Origin: Papiliotrema nemorosa
Lineage: Eukaryota; Basidiomycota; Tremellomycetes; Tremellales; Rhynchogastremaceae
Reading direction: 5' to 3'
Length of the DNA stretch: 64,000 nucleotides
Assembly: GCA_032158125.1 (NCBI GenBank)
Contig: JASKOT010000026.1
Location: 62,001 to 126,000, forward strand
Of the stretch, positions 1 through 11,394 are shown piece after piece. Numbering within the stretch: the first letter of the stretch is position 1; every line of letters starts with the position of its first letter. Position numbers and translations under genes: made by a program. Below the pieces are notes generated by a model. That model was not told the origin of the DNA and made no database searches. It was given only the letters and a program-made list of their open reading frames with translations.

Positions 1-174
1 TCCCTTGAGACACTACACCACCGATCATCCCATACGACCTGGATCGAGCAATACCATCTTGCCTCTTCTTTGTTCGCTGTTCCTTATAGAGCGATAGAGC
101 GATAGACTTCTCTTTCGACTTTGACCTCGATACACCAATACCCCCTTGCCACCTAGATTCATTCATCAATCATC

Positions 175-775
175 ATGTGAGTGGCGCATCCGTATTTCCC
201 ACATCGCATCAAGCACGCACGATGGGCTCAGTCCACACAGGGGAATGATGAGGCCGTTGGGTCACATTCCTCCCGTGGTATGAGCCGATCGCTGCGTTGC
301 CTCCTTTCTACAAACTTCCCTTTGGTGGTGACAAATCACCACACCGCCTTCAAATCACTTCCATCCCATCCTGCCCTTGCCGCTCGCTATAGTCCGAACT
401 CAATGCTGACTCTACCTAGGCCAGCCAAGAAGAGGTGTCAATACCGGGTCGTTTACAACATTCCAGCTATCACCAAGCCTGATGAATCTGGCTCCACAGA
501 TCCAGACGCCAAGCCTGAAATGACGGCCAACCCTACTCAATGTCCATCCGCCGCTCTCAAGGTTATTGGAGAATGCCCACACTGTCAAAAGGCTTTCTGT
601 GGTAACCATCGCACACCCGAATCTCACAATTGGTCAGTCCCAAAAGGTCCCGGAAAATTTCGCCAGCTAACAAAGCAGTGCCAACATGCAAGCTTGTCGA
701 GATGCGGCATTCCAGGCGAACAAAGAGAGGTTAGAGCGCGAAAGGACTGTCGCAAGTAAGATTGCGCAGGCATAG
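175..775 (+). CDS. AN1-type zinc finger protein, start codon split by an intron
   Basis: Small AN1-type zinc-finger protein of about 103 residues; AN1 fingers usually bind ubiquitin, chaperones or the proteasome, but the client here is unknown. Exons 175-176, 420-632 and 679-775 join in frame. The ATG at 175-177 is followed at once by TGA, while a perfect GTGAGT begins at 177 and a CTGAC branch site precedes the AG at 419; joining AT to the next G recreates ATG followed by PAKKRC, a normal start for short AN1 proteins. The finger reads CPHC, then FCGNHRTPESHNC, then an acidic/basic helix ending KIAQA. Unlike most family members it has about 30 extra residues between the first Cys (RCQYR) and the QCPSAALKVIG segment. 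The second intron could also end at 675, which would add one Ser. Confidence 0.75.
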
Positions 776-1141
776 GAAGGAGTTGGAGGTCTCTGTCTCT
801 TTCTGGGTCGAGAGGACAATTGCCCGGACGAGGTGCGGCGATGAATCTGGAACGACAGATTGGACTTTTTGTAGCATGATAGGTAAACACCCCTTCTTAA
901 TGTCCCCTCCGTTGTCTTATACCCGATCGATGATCTGGATGCATGTAGAAATCAAACAATGATCTGGTTGTGCTGCGGCGGTCGGGTTGAGCGAGATCAG
1001 AGCGAGGGTGAGTAGGAAATGACCGAGATGCCGCAGCGCAACGAGGTGAAACAGACGTCATCCTGACCATTCCATTATACGTCCTTCTTCATCTCTCTCG
1101 AGATTACATCCCACCTCGAAAGGGTCGACCGCTTGGTCAAC
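776..1141. other. Intergenic, probable promoter of the PX gene
   Basis: No gene seen. It contains pyrimidine-rich stretches just before the downstream ATG and one ACGTCA-type motif near 1053, as expected for a promoter. Confidence 0.5.
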
Positions 1142-4100
1142 ATGTCAAGACCACCGATAGATCAGGCCAAGCTACCGTACGCACCCCGAAGGAAGAGCGT
1201 ACGTCCGGAAAGGCCATTACCGGCACCTCCTCCAGCTGGTGACGATGTCGTTCAGACCAATCTCGTTGAAGCCGATCAACATTACACTTCTCCTCCATCC
1301 CCACCGTCCCGACCTCGAGATGACACGGCAAGGGCTTCTCCACCCCCGCCATCGGGAGCGACAAGGTCTGCGGGTCATTTGCATCCCCACCTGTCCACTC
1401 TCCCTTCTTCATCAGGCCCAACTCCCCCGACTACCTTGACACCTCTACGCGCTCATTACCTGAAAAAGACTCTGGTCAATCTACAAATGTCGCACGAACT
1501 GAACTTGATTACCGATCCTGTACTCGGGGCAAATGCCCTAGGTCTACTCGGAGACCCATTCGTACTCCCCGACGCGGCCAAACGTGAGGCTTTGGAACGT
1601 GTATCAGAAATGGCAAGACAGGAAGGACGTCTAGGAGATCTACCATTCATGCGCTTCCTATTCCACCAATTCGTCTTGCCCTTTCCATTCCTCGCTACTG
1701 CCCCACCGACATTTTGGTCTCAAAAAGTCCAACCTTTCTTGTCGAGTTTTCTACAAACGACGGGGTATACTCGACAGTCGAGCCTGTCAGAGGATGAGAG
1801 GCTGATGGCTGAGAGTCTGATGACAAAGGAGGAGAAGAAGGAGCTGGAAGAACGAAAGAAAATGTGGGCAAAAGTGGAGAAACATATGGGGTTGATGGTG
1901 GGTGTGGGAGTCAAGGTGGTCGGAGGGGAAGAGGTGGTTCGTATAGGACAAGGGGAATTGAAAAGGCTCGAGATGGCTCAAGAAGAGAGGAGGAAAAAAT
2001 GGCAGGAGAGGCATGTGAATCCAGACGGCAGTGCCTATATCCCCATGGTCTTCGAGGTGAATGTGGTGGGAGTCAGAGTGGTCACGGAAAAGGGGAGAGT
2101 CAGGCATAAGAGTCATGAAGTGAGCATTTCTTGGTGACACTGTGCTCATGGCAGGAATTCATCATTCGCACAAGGCGTACTGGTATGGCTGATGTCTTTG
2201 TATCGAGGCGGTATGGAGATTTCAATCGATTATCTGAAGAGGTGAGGTCGGTCGCGATCAGTGCTGATATCAGCTCCGCCTGGCTTTCCCAGACTCCCCT
2301 ATTGCACCTCCGCCTCCTAAAGACAGATCGACCGTGGCAACACCTCAGCCCTCGGCAGCATCCCAAGGGGGCTACTCGTATTACAACCCGCTGCGAGCGA
2401 TTTACGGCTCTGGAACTCCTTCTGGATCTTCCTCACCCACCCCCAACTCTGCTGCCAGTTTTGATGGACAACCGCCCTCGTCGCCCGTCACTCCTACCAC
2501 CCCGCTGTCCCGCGAAAAGAACAGGATGACCCTCCGCGCTTACCTGCTCGGGATCATGGCATACCCATACTACCTCAACTCGCCGATTTTGCGCTCATTC
2601 CTGCTATCAAACCCCACGACGCTCACACCGCCAGAAGCTGCAGACTGCCAAAGGCGAATGGAGGCCGACGCTGTGAGGGAGGAAGGTAGAAAGCGGTTCC
2701 GAGAGGAAGCAGAGCGTCGAGTTGACGCCTTGCGAGAGGGTCTGGCTCAATTCAAAGGGTCTGTCCTCACTCAAGATGGGGGTCTGCAGAAAGTCTTCGA
2801 GGTTGTCAGAAGGGTAGAAAGGGTAGAAGACTTGCCCAAAGCAGAGTCGAGTGTTTTGGAATGGGGGAGAATATCGTGAGTATCACATTTGAGACTAATC
2901 TGACGATACAGTCTTGCGGCAACGATATTTCAGGTGTTTGTCGCTTCAGACACTGCTTCTGATACGTTGGCCTCGTTGAAACGACTGCATGGTCTGATGC
3001 CGTACTTTGTGCTCAAGGGAATATTGAGGATATCCAATCCAATGGCTATGATCAGAGGTGAGCGCTCGAGTTGGATATTGCTGACAACAGGGGTGCTGGA
3101 TCTATTCCTAGCCAGGCCGTTTGGTGGTCAGTCGTTGATTCAGAGGTGAGTCCATGTCGAAATCTGCCATATCAACGCTAAATCTTAGGATGTTCTCGGC
3201 CTCCTTGACTGAAGATGTCCGCCTCATCCAAGAGGACATCGATAGCGTCGCAGAGAAGATTGACGACCCGGTCTTGTGCCAAAAGATTGAGCAATTCGCC
3301 ACGGCTCCGTACGAGATACAGGAGATCTACCGCAAGGACGCTGGTGAGTCATAATGCCAATCTTCGCGCATCTGTGAAGGCTGACTCGCTCTAGCTTCGG
3401 AAGGGATGGATTTGCTTGTTGTTATTCTGCGGTCTCCCGACGCGCCTATCCTCGCTCGACCGCAGTTCCAACGTGTATTCCGAGCTGCTCGTGCTTACAA
3501 AGAATACAAGGCGTCTTTGGATGATCTGTCTGATTCTGATGATGACAATGGGCCTGAGAACGACGATGCGTGGCTGTTTGAGGATCTGAACATCTTGCTG
3601 AAGCTTTGGCTGCGCAAAAGGGAAAAGGAGCAATTCCTAGCGCTCATCTTCGAGGTATGCACCATTGTCCGGTTACGGTCAGGCGCTAATCATCAGGGAG
3701 CCACGGCGGAACTGTTCAAGGATATCATTACTATCTTTTACGCTCCTCTAGCAACCGTATACAAGGCCGCCAGCATCGCGGACGCCGTGGGTGATCTGCA
3801 AACCTTCCTCAACGATATGATTCGAACCGTCGAGCAGGTCGAAGAGTGTAAGTCCTGGCCAAGTTATGCAGATATGACTGACGATCAGTGAGTCAGGAAG
3901 ATCCCGGTCGAACGGTGCAGACTTTCATCGACCTGGTGCAGCGACATGAACAAGCGTTCTATACATTCGTCCACAACGTCCACTCAAAAGGTCAAGGATT
4001 GTTCGACAGCCTCATGGCTTGGATCGAGCTCTTCCTGTCGTACGCCCGGGATGGAATCGATCAGCCCATCGACCTCGAATTCATCTTGCCACATGCGGGG

Positions 4101-4862
4101 GAGAACAGGGCCCAGATTATGGCTGAAGTGGACGCTGTGGCGCAATACCATTACAAGCTCAAAGTCGCTCACGAGGAAAAAGTGCGAAGGCGGTTCAACA
4201 AGGCTGGCCCAACGGACGACGAGGCGGCTTTACTGGCTAGCGTCATGGACAGCCTCTCTATCGGAGCCTCGACGATGGAGGAAGCTGGCGAGATCAATGA
4301 TGAGACGTCGGAAGAGGAGGACGACGATGATGATGACGACGAGTATGAGGGGCACTCGGAGCAGAGCTCGAGACGCTCCTCCAAGGTGGAAGGAGAAGAT
4401 TCGAGGAGGAATAATGTCCCAGTGCCGACACCTGAACATCTTGATCCGGATCTACCTCCTCTCGGCACCGTGCCCTCGTCGGGGAAGAAGAAGAAGGAGC
4501 GAAGGCAATCATCAGGCACAAAAGAGAGGTCATCTTTGGAAAAGATACGCGGTGGATTTTCCCGACATTCCGACAGCAAGGAGAAGGAGGACAAGAGACC
4601 TCCACCAATACGCGTTCCACCGCACGGTACGGCGAGCGGAGAGGCTACGCCTAGAAAATCCGCCTCGAGAAGGGCGAAAGAGCGAGCTGCAAAGGCAGAT
4701 TTGCAACCGCCCGAGACACCTGCTATCAACGAGTTGAGGCCGTTGTTTGTTGAAGTGGTCAGTATTCTCCCTACGTCGCAGTGGATAAGGCTGATAGGAT
4801 AGTTGCGATCGATGCTCAAGGTCAAACCGATGACCAAGCCCCCGCCCCTGCCTGCCAAGTGA
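1142..4862 (+). CDS. PX domain / DUF3818 protein, Lec1 (YPR097W)-like
   Basis: Large cytosolic protein with a phosphoinositide-binding PX domain inside a helical PXB/DUF3818 fold, the architecture of yeast Ypr097w/Lec1, linked to lipid exchange between organelles. Nine exons (1142-2119, 2155-2241, 2274-2875, 2912-3057, 3091-3145, 3189-3343, 3395-3654, 3697-3847, 3889-4757) plus a last exon from 4803 keep phase throughout. The N-terminus is Pro/Ser rich and disordered. A helical segment follows (about residues 95-200), then the PX core containing RTRRTGMADVFVSRRYGDF, which is split by introns. The C-terminal part is helical, with an acidic Asp/Glu run near 4320 and a Lys/Ser-rich tail. The stop lies 82 bases from the stop of the convergent SEN2 gene, so the two 3' ends may overlap as transcripts. 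Family assignment is firm; the cellular role is by analogy. Confidence 0.8.
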
Positions 4863-4944
4863 TGCAAATGGGTGTTCGAGTCGACAGAGACATGCTTGTA
4901 GATACATATATACCTGATACAATGACGATCGATGGATGAATGTG

Positions 4945-6743
4945 CTAATCTCGCCTGCGTGCTGGTCCAAATCGTTGCTGATCGTGAGCGTGGGGTGGGG
5001 GAATTTAAGTGGACGTACCAATGACACCTCTCGGACGGTATATCTCTCAAGCATAGTCTTCATATCGTTCTTTTCCGGGTTCAAGCTTCCATCCGGGAGC
5101 TTGTACGAGTCTGAGATGGAGCTTCGAGCAGGGATAGTCACGTAGACGAGGATGACAGTCTGCGCGTGAGCCCACTTGAACGGGGAAAAGGGGGCTCGAC
5201 TGACCTTCATGACGAGCGAGTTGACACGCATAATGGTGTTCATCCATTTCCAGCTGAGTCGTTCCTCGTACCAATCTTCATTGCCATAAGGTGAGGTTGT
5301 CCTATCATTATGGTCCATATAAACGGGTATGACCACGATGGAAAATCTGTATCTCAGCTCGGAACATGGGCACCCGGGGCGTTGACAAAACTGGATCGTT
5401 GGAGGAACTCGACTTACGCTGCGTGCGAGAAGACGGGTCCTCTTCGGTAGAGTAACCAATCACTGGCAAACTTCACACCTGATTTCACTACCCATCCTAG
5501 GGTCCTGAAATGGTGATACACCACGTAGGAAACTAGGAACGGGTCGTCGGGATGTAACGATGTCACTGGGGTGTTTTGCAGAGGGGAAGAGCCGGTAGAT
5601 GGGGTCAGGAAGAGTGACAATGCGGAAGAGTTTGGAACAAATGTGCCCTGTTTGTCAGCTCACCCCTCCCAGAGTGTAGAACCCACCGTGGAAGGATCTC
5701 GTATTTTCAACACGCCAAGAGCCGTAGAGAGGAACCACGATTCTTCCAAACTCAATTGCAGATGCTCCAGCTCTTCCACTAGGCTTTCATCGATCATGTC
5801 TCCTTCGTCCTCCCCCTTGACATCCGTGTGCAGGTTGGCTAGACCTCTCGTAGCGGTCTCCACACTTGGTCTTTCTACGGTAACATCTTGAGTCCCAACC
5901 CTCGTCGAGGTGGCATCCGGTGCGGACGGAGCAGGCTTTGGCTTGGGTTTCCTCCTGAACGCATTCTTGCCCCGGTTCCGATTAGCATCAGGTCTTGTAG
6001 GTCTGACAAGGAAAGTCTGAGGGGTGAGAGTATTGACGTCGATGAGGGTCGGGGCGGCCGAGGTTGAGGTCAGTGTGGGTGAAGCGAGTCCTTCCTCCGG
6101 TTCATCCTCTTCTTCCTCTCGTTCTCCTTCTTCCGCCTCGTCCTCGTCCTCGTTTCTCCGACTGCCAGATGGGGAGACGGGACGTTGGGTAGAGGGCGCT
6201 TGTCCAGTCGTGATTACCGCTTCGGCAGCTTTGGCAGCGTCCAACATTGCAGCCGCGCGATCAATCTTGAACTGTTTCCTCTCCAGCCGTCGCTTCTCCC
6301 GTATCTTCTCCGCTGCAGCGGCTACTCGTAAGACATGCTTCCTTGCGCTATGGGATGTGTAACTCACACTCTCCACCTTTGATCATGTCTACCCGCCGCG
6401 CTTTCCAGGTAGGTTCACTCCTGCTCAAAGTCCCTTTACCAAAGAACCCTCTTCTGAACAAAATCTCCACATCTTCCTTATTCTCTACAATCACACTCCG
6501 TGTAATCGGATCATACCGACCCACGCATTGGGGGACTATTGGCCGTTTACTCGGGAAGACGAGTTGAGAGAGAAGGGACGGGGTGTGTCGGGGTTGATGT
6601 GCTGGATGAAGAGGGGAAGAAGGGAGGAGGATAGGTAGTGGTGTACCGAATTTGCGGTTGTTGGCTTGGTATCTGCTCCTAGGTCCGCCCTTTCCATTGT
6701 AATCTTGCGGGCCGTTAGGTCGACTAGGTCCAGCTGTCGCCAT
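4945..6743 (-). CDS. SEN2: tRNA-splicing endonuclease subunit Sen2
   Basis: Catalytic subunit of the tRNA-splicing endonuclease, which cuts the 5' splice site of nuclear pre-tRNA introns. Six exons (6368-6743, 5687-6321, 5418-5647, 5205-5346, 5019-5159, 4945-4977) give 518 residues. The N-terminal part has the Sen2 block [17 protein letters not shown] followed by a Lys/Arg-rich charged linker. The C-terminal nuclease fold shows [18 protein letters not shown] and MKTVILVYV; by family logic the catalytic Tyr, His and Lys are Y404, H412 and K461. The last 33-nt exon ends RFGPARRRD, like other Sen2 tails, which supports the choice of the AG at 4978-4979. The gene sits next to CTU2 and an intron-containing tRNA gene. 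Confidence 0.9.
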
Positions 6744-6998
6744 GGTTGATGAATTGGGTGCAGTCGAAATATTGTACGTTTCTCTCGTAACTATTGAGCC
6801 AATCGACTTCTCGAGTGGCAAAACCCCTCCAGTCCTTTCCAGTCTTTCCAGCAGTATAAGTCATGGGTTTGCCAAGAGGATGCATGTACGCTTGACTATG
6901 GGTCATGCAATGCTACGTACAATTTATGTGTGGCGCATCGATATCATGACACTTTCAAGATATACAGAGATACGTGCATCCGTTACGCCTGGGCGGGA

Positions 6999-8725
6999 TC
7001 ATTCAGCGTCAAGAATAAACTCTCCAATCTCCGCCTTCATCTCCTCCCTGCCCACCTTGACCCTCGAGCCAACCCATAACGGAAGCTCTACGGGGTCACC
7101 AGAGGGCACATTCCGATGCAGCGTCGGTGTCAGAGTGGTCAGACACGCATAACACAGCGACCGCGCCAACGAGTCTTCTACTTCCGCCTCGCCGGTGAGC
7201 GGGTCTGGTCCAGGTGTTTGAGCCAAACGTGTCAACGCTGTTCGAGCTTTCCATTCGAGCGCAGAAGGATCTACAGGCCTGCGACGTCAGCTTTAAGGCT
7301 CGTACAGGAGCAGGAGCTCACATTTGACACAGGGGGCAAATGTTTTCAGTGGTCGCTTCCCCGGGGAACACCAATTTGCCTCCTGTTCTCGTTATAGTCG
7401 AGACAGTCGCCGGATGGGTGGACTCCAAGCCCGCGATGAATTCTGAGTATCAATACAGAGCAACCCGACGAGTTTTGTCTGACTTACGCTCGGTCAAGCC
7501 CTCTATACTCATTGCTCCGCCTTTGCCCCTCGCATCCCGTTTCTCCTTGCTCTCCCCTCCTGCCTTTCCCCAACCTCTTTGATTCCTCGTATCCAGACCT
7601 TGCACTCTACACAATATAGCTGCCTCTTTCAAGCTCAGATCCTTGATCGGTGACATTCGAAGTACCCCATTAGGAAGTCGAAGGGTGCTGCCCAGCTCGA
7701 GAGGCAGAGCCCAGCCTCTCCCACTTGCTGTGCCGGATATGACACGTTGCGCTTGCCGAGTCGACGTCTCGCCGATCAAGAGGTGTGAAATATCTGGCAG
7801 GGCGGACGACGCGGTCTGTAGAAGCGAGTGGAGGATGTTGGACATTAGGGCTGGGCGGGAAGGTGGGGGGACTGATGTGATGAGCGTTTGCAGCTTCTCC
7901 AATGGGCTGGTCGATGATGATGGAGTCGATGATATCGGCAGGGCTGATTATCAGTACAATGCAGGAACTCGGCCGAGAAGCTTACAGGCATCCTTGAGAT
8001 CCACCACGAGAGAGGTAGAAGATCCAGCCTGTGCTCCCAGCCTTGCTTCGAGTTGCGGGTCAAACACATCCTCCGCTCTCAATCCGACAAAATCCAAGCC
8101 TCTTCTCCGCACGATATCTCTGATCCACTCTGTCCTATCCTCTACCTCTGAGACCACCCCTGCAAATTCCACATAGACCACATAGCCTTTCTCCCAAATC
8201 ACATCCTTCTCCCCTTTCGTCTTGTCCGCTTCTTTGACGTCGCCAGTACCCACGAAACCCCCTCGAACGAGCATGTCCAGCATACACATACTTCCAGCTC
8301 CGCCTGATAGTCCCACAGCGACGTTTGTATGCATTCGCTGTGGTCGATAGAGGGTATGTCCGCCGGGTCGTTTAGACATTTCGCCGTGTAATGGTGGATA
8401 CAATGCTCGAGTGAATCGCGAAAAGACTGTCATTTCAAAGCATGCTCTAAGCGTCAGACACCTCTCAATGACGGCTGTAAGATGGAGGTAGCGATGAATC
8501 CTTGACCCACCTGCAGTACGTTGCCGATCGAATGATGTAGAGACTTTTGGCCTGTCGGCATCGCTGACACATCCCCTTTTCAACTCGACGTACTTTCCTC
8601 TGCTCTGCAGAGCATCAGCACCTGTCATCTCTCACCTACTGGATGTATTGCTCCTACTCACTCGGCATGATCGCTTCGGCTTTAGGCTCGCCAGTCATAC
8701 CCTCACCAGCTTCGCCGCACGACAT
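6999..8725 (-). CDS. CTU2: Cytoplasmic tRNA 2-thiolation protein 2 (Ctu2/Ncs2)
   Basis: Partner of Ctu1/Ncs6 in 2-thiolation of wobble uridine (mcm5s2U34) of Lys, Glu and Gln tRNAs in the cytosol. Six exons (8662-8725, 8511-8604, 7986-8446, 7498-7943 with its lower border at 7488, 7322-7442, 6999-7278) give 491 residues. The N-terminal zinc site is MCQRC followed by YCRACF (C34, C37, C52, C55); these Cys appear only when the first two introns are removed as given. The adenylation-like motif AVGLSGGAGSMCML follows. The C-terminal region carries CPLCQM and LCYAC, the second Cys pair set typical of Ctu2. All phases close. The role comes from the family. Confidence 0.88.
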
Positions 8726-9016
8726 GTCGAGTTTCCGCGTAAATGTAAACCGAGCGATTTTCTACCACCCCCACGCCTGCCCGCAATACCTCCGTCGACT
8801 CAATTGCGTGTTTTCTCTTCCAGATCGTCCTCCGAACGCGAGTGATGCCGCAGAGACCGTGCCAGGGTCAGATTCGGTCAATATGAGAGAAATAGGTGAA
8901 TACGACTTCAAAACACAAAAATCTCAGATCTCCCAACTCGCCGAGACCTACTTATCAAAGTAAAGTATATAGTTGACGGTGTGCACACCATTCCTAGGCT
9001 GGAAAAACAGTGTTGT
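8726..9016. other. Promoter region between CTU2 and tRNA-Pro
   Basis: About 290 bases upstream of both CTU2 (reverse) and the tRNA gene (forward). No conserved protein signal was seen. Confidence 0.4.
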
Positions 9017-9115
9017 GGCTCTATGGTCCAGTGGCACGATGTCTCCTTCGGGGTCATCCCGCTTTCTATGAAAGTAAAAATGGAGGCGACACGGGTTCGA
9101 TTCCCGTTGGAGCCC
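9017..9115 (+). tRNA. tRNA-Pro(CGG) with a 28-nt intron
   Basis: The seven-base acceptor stem pairs GGCTCTA (9017-9023) with TGGAGCC (9108-9114), with discriminator C at 9115 as usual for eukaryotic tRNA-Pro. The T arm is ACGGG/TTCGATT/CCCGT. The anticodon stem is TCTCC with GGAGG; the loop is TT, anticodon CGG (9049-9051), G37. A 28-nt intron (9053-9080) lies after position 37, the canonical place. Its CCCG can pair with the anticodon CGGG, as intron-anticodon helices do. The D arm GGTCCAGTGG resembles yeast tRNA-Pro. An Arg(TCG) reading was considered but leaves a variable loop that is too short. Confidence 0.88.
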
Positions 9116-9116
9116 C

Positions 9117-9121
9117 TTTTT
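9117..9121 (+). terminator. Pol III T-run terminator
   Basis: Run of T directly after the tRNA discriminator base, the usual RNA polymerase III stop. Confidence 0.75.
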
Positions 9122-9735
9122 GTACCCCTATGTATGCTCTAGCATGCTCTAGAACGTCTAATGAACCCCTGGAAGGCGTTGGGAAGCGAGGGGAGTCGAT
9201 CGGAAGTCGATTCGGGAAATTTGAGTTGAAGTCGGAGATGTCCGATGTGAGGGGTGGCGGCGCGCGGGAGAGGGGTGGGAGGTGATGAGGCAGCGGTGAG
9301 GAGGTTTTGTAGGACACAATATGAAGAGAGGAAGAGTTGCAAGATGAGTTGGAGGATATGGCCCTGGGAGTAGGTAGCTGAGTGATATCCGATCTCACAC
9401 GGGAAGAAGAAGGTCACTTCAGCCATCAGTCCGACCCCCATCTCACCCGTTTCGTCTGCGCAGGAATCTGCCTTTGTCACGCTGCCTCGAAGCACAGGAC
9501 AGAGCGAGCACTCATGCATGGATCATTGGTGTCGCACACGATACTGAGTCGAAGTATCCATGCATCACCGAGTTTCAGCAGACAATAACAAGACGGAGAC
9601 TGTGAGCAAGCGCGCGTTCGGTTATCAGACTTCGGCAGAAACCAAGACCGAAGGCCAACGTTCAAGGGTGTCATATCTCGCTCAGGTCTTTTTGTCCATC
9701 CTGCACTCTACTGCTTGAATTACCACTGTCCCGCC
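9122..9735. other. Intergenic region
   Basis: Open reading frames on the reverse strand here lack recognisable protein features and splice logic. The last 60 bases before 9736 are pyrimidine rich, as expected for the leader of the dehydratase gene. Confidence 0.4.
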
Positions 9736-10818
9736 ATGTCTGAACAAGCTGGCTCGAGCTCTCTTCCGCTTCCATGGATTCGGACCCCATGCGTCGAGTC
9801 TGATGCTTTGTCCAAGATTGCAGGATGGTGAGTTGGGCCATGATTTCTCCCGCTATGATCTCTGCTTATACGCCAGCCGAATCTTTCTGAAACTTGAAAA
9901 CCTTCAACCCTCTGGGTCGTTCAAATCTCGGTATGCTAGTGCCAGCCTCAATGATAATCGCTGACGGACAGAGGAGTGGGCAATTTTATTCGAAATCACC
10001 TGGTGCAGAACCCAAACACCACCTCCACCCCTCACTTCTACACCTCGTCCGGTGGAAATGCGGGACTGGCCTGTGTCAATGCAGCTAAAACTCTCGGTTA
10101 CCCAGCCACTGTCGTTGTCCCTCTTTCGACCAAAGAGCACATGGTGGAAAAGATCCGATTGGCCGGTGCGACAGAGGTCTTTCAATATGGCGCGACGTGG
10201 TTTCACGCCGATACACATCTAAGGGAAGACATCTTACCGAAAGACCCTGGGGGAGTGTATGTCCCTCCCTTTGATGATCCGGCAATATGGGAGGGCAACT
10301 CGACCTTGTCCAAGGAGATTCTAGAGGATTTGGGGGAAGTTGATGCCGTGGTGTGCAGTGTAGGAGGAGGAGGGATGTTTAGCGGTATATCACAAGGATT
10401 GGAAGGCACAGAGACAAAGATCATCACGGTCGAGACGAAAGGAGCCGAGTCTCTGCACGAAGCTATCAAGGCGAAAAAGCTCATCACTCTGCCCGGTATC
10501 ACCTCCATCGCGACCACTCTCGGCGCCATCACGGTCGCGGCTCAAGCGTTGAAATGCGGTCTCAAGGACAATGTGACAAGTCTGGTGGTCACCGATGCTC
10601 AGGCTTGTGTCGCTTGTGTGAGATATGCAGAGGACGAGAGACAACTTGTCGAGCCGTCTTGCGGGGCGACCTTGGCTGTGGCGTATGAGGGTCTGTTGAA
10701 AGAGGTCTTGCCAAATTTGAAGAGTGATTCAAAGGTGGCACTGGTTGTCTGTGGAGGTAAGGGTATCAGTGTGGACATGATCCGGGACTGGCAAGCGAAG
10801 TATCAAGGTACAGGATGA
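9736..10818 (+). CDS. L-serine/L-threonine dehydratase (PLP, Cha1-like)
   Basis: PLP-dependent fold-type II enzyme that deaminates L-serine to pyruvate or L-threonine to 2-oxobutanoate. Exons 9736-9827, 9877-9930 and 9972-10818 give 330 residues. The Schiff-base lysine is K47 in PSGSFKSRG, and this motif is only complete once intron 2 is removed. The phosphate/substrate loop is SSGGNAGLA, the PLP-phosphate glycine loop is VGGGGMFSG, and the C-terminal CGG (VVCGGKG) binds the pyridine nitrogen, as in the L-serine dehydratase branch. There is no ACT domain, so it is the short catabolic form and not the biosynthetic Ilv1 type. Serine versus threonine preference cannot be read from the sequence. 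Confidence 0.9.
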
Positions 10819-11394
10819 GGGACGCAGGGACGCAGGGTCGCAGATAGATGTTGCATAGATCAAGTGCATGGTCGGCTTCCTCTGTAGTTAACTTAAGTGA
10901 ATGGTGCATCCTCGCGGCACTCAGGGGAACTCGAGTTGCGGTTCATGATTCGTTGTTAGCTCGTCTGGAGCCTTGAAGTGAACGCAAGGATCACATCACT
11001 AAGGGTCTGGTGATTTGGTGGCGCAATCTGAACTAGGCCCTGATGGGAGATATCTTGAGCCCACCGGTAAATGGACCGGCTCAATATTCATATTCAGTGG
11101 AGCAATCGACCATGACCTTTTCAATGATTGGTCCAAGATGGTGCTCGTGTGAGCGTGTGAGTTTTAAAGTGTCTGCGGAGGATTACTGCTGATTGGAGGG
11201 GAGAGGAAGGGAGAGATCTTAAAATTTGTTTCCGATGACAGTGGGCTTTCGGCGTAGAGGTGGTGCCGACGGAGAGAGATCTCAGTTTGGGGTTTGAATG
11301 GCGTACTCTCCTACCAAGACTTTTGATCTTCTACCTCTCACTCGATAGTCGAAACACATTTCAACCAGCACCTAGACCACACTCTCGCACGGCA
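10819..11394. other. Intergenic, promoter of the MYND gene
   Basis: No gene recognised. The frame before 11395 is open from 11260, but the ATG at 11395 opens the first convincing protein sequence. Confidence 0.4.

Noticed and set aside
9017..9115. tRNA-Arg(TCG) reading of the tRNA gene
   Set aside because: It needs a three-base variable loop and a missing position 26; the Pro(CGG) reading fits all arms and the discriminator C.
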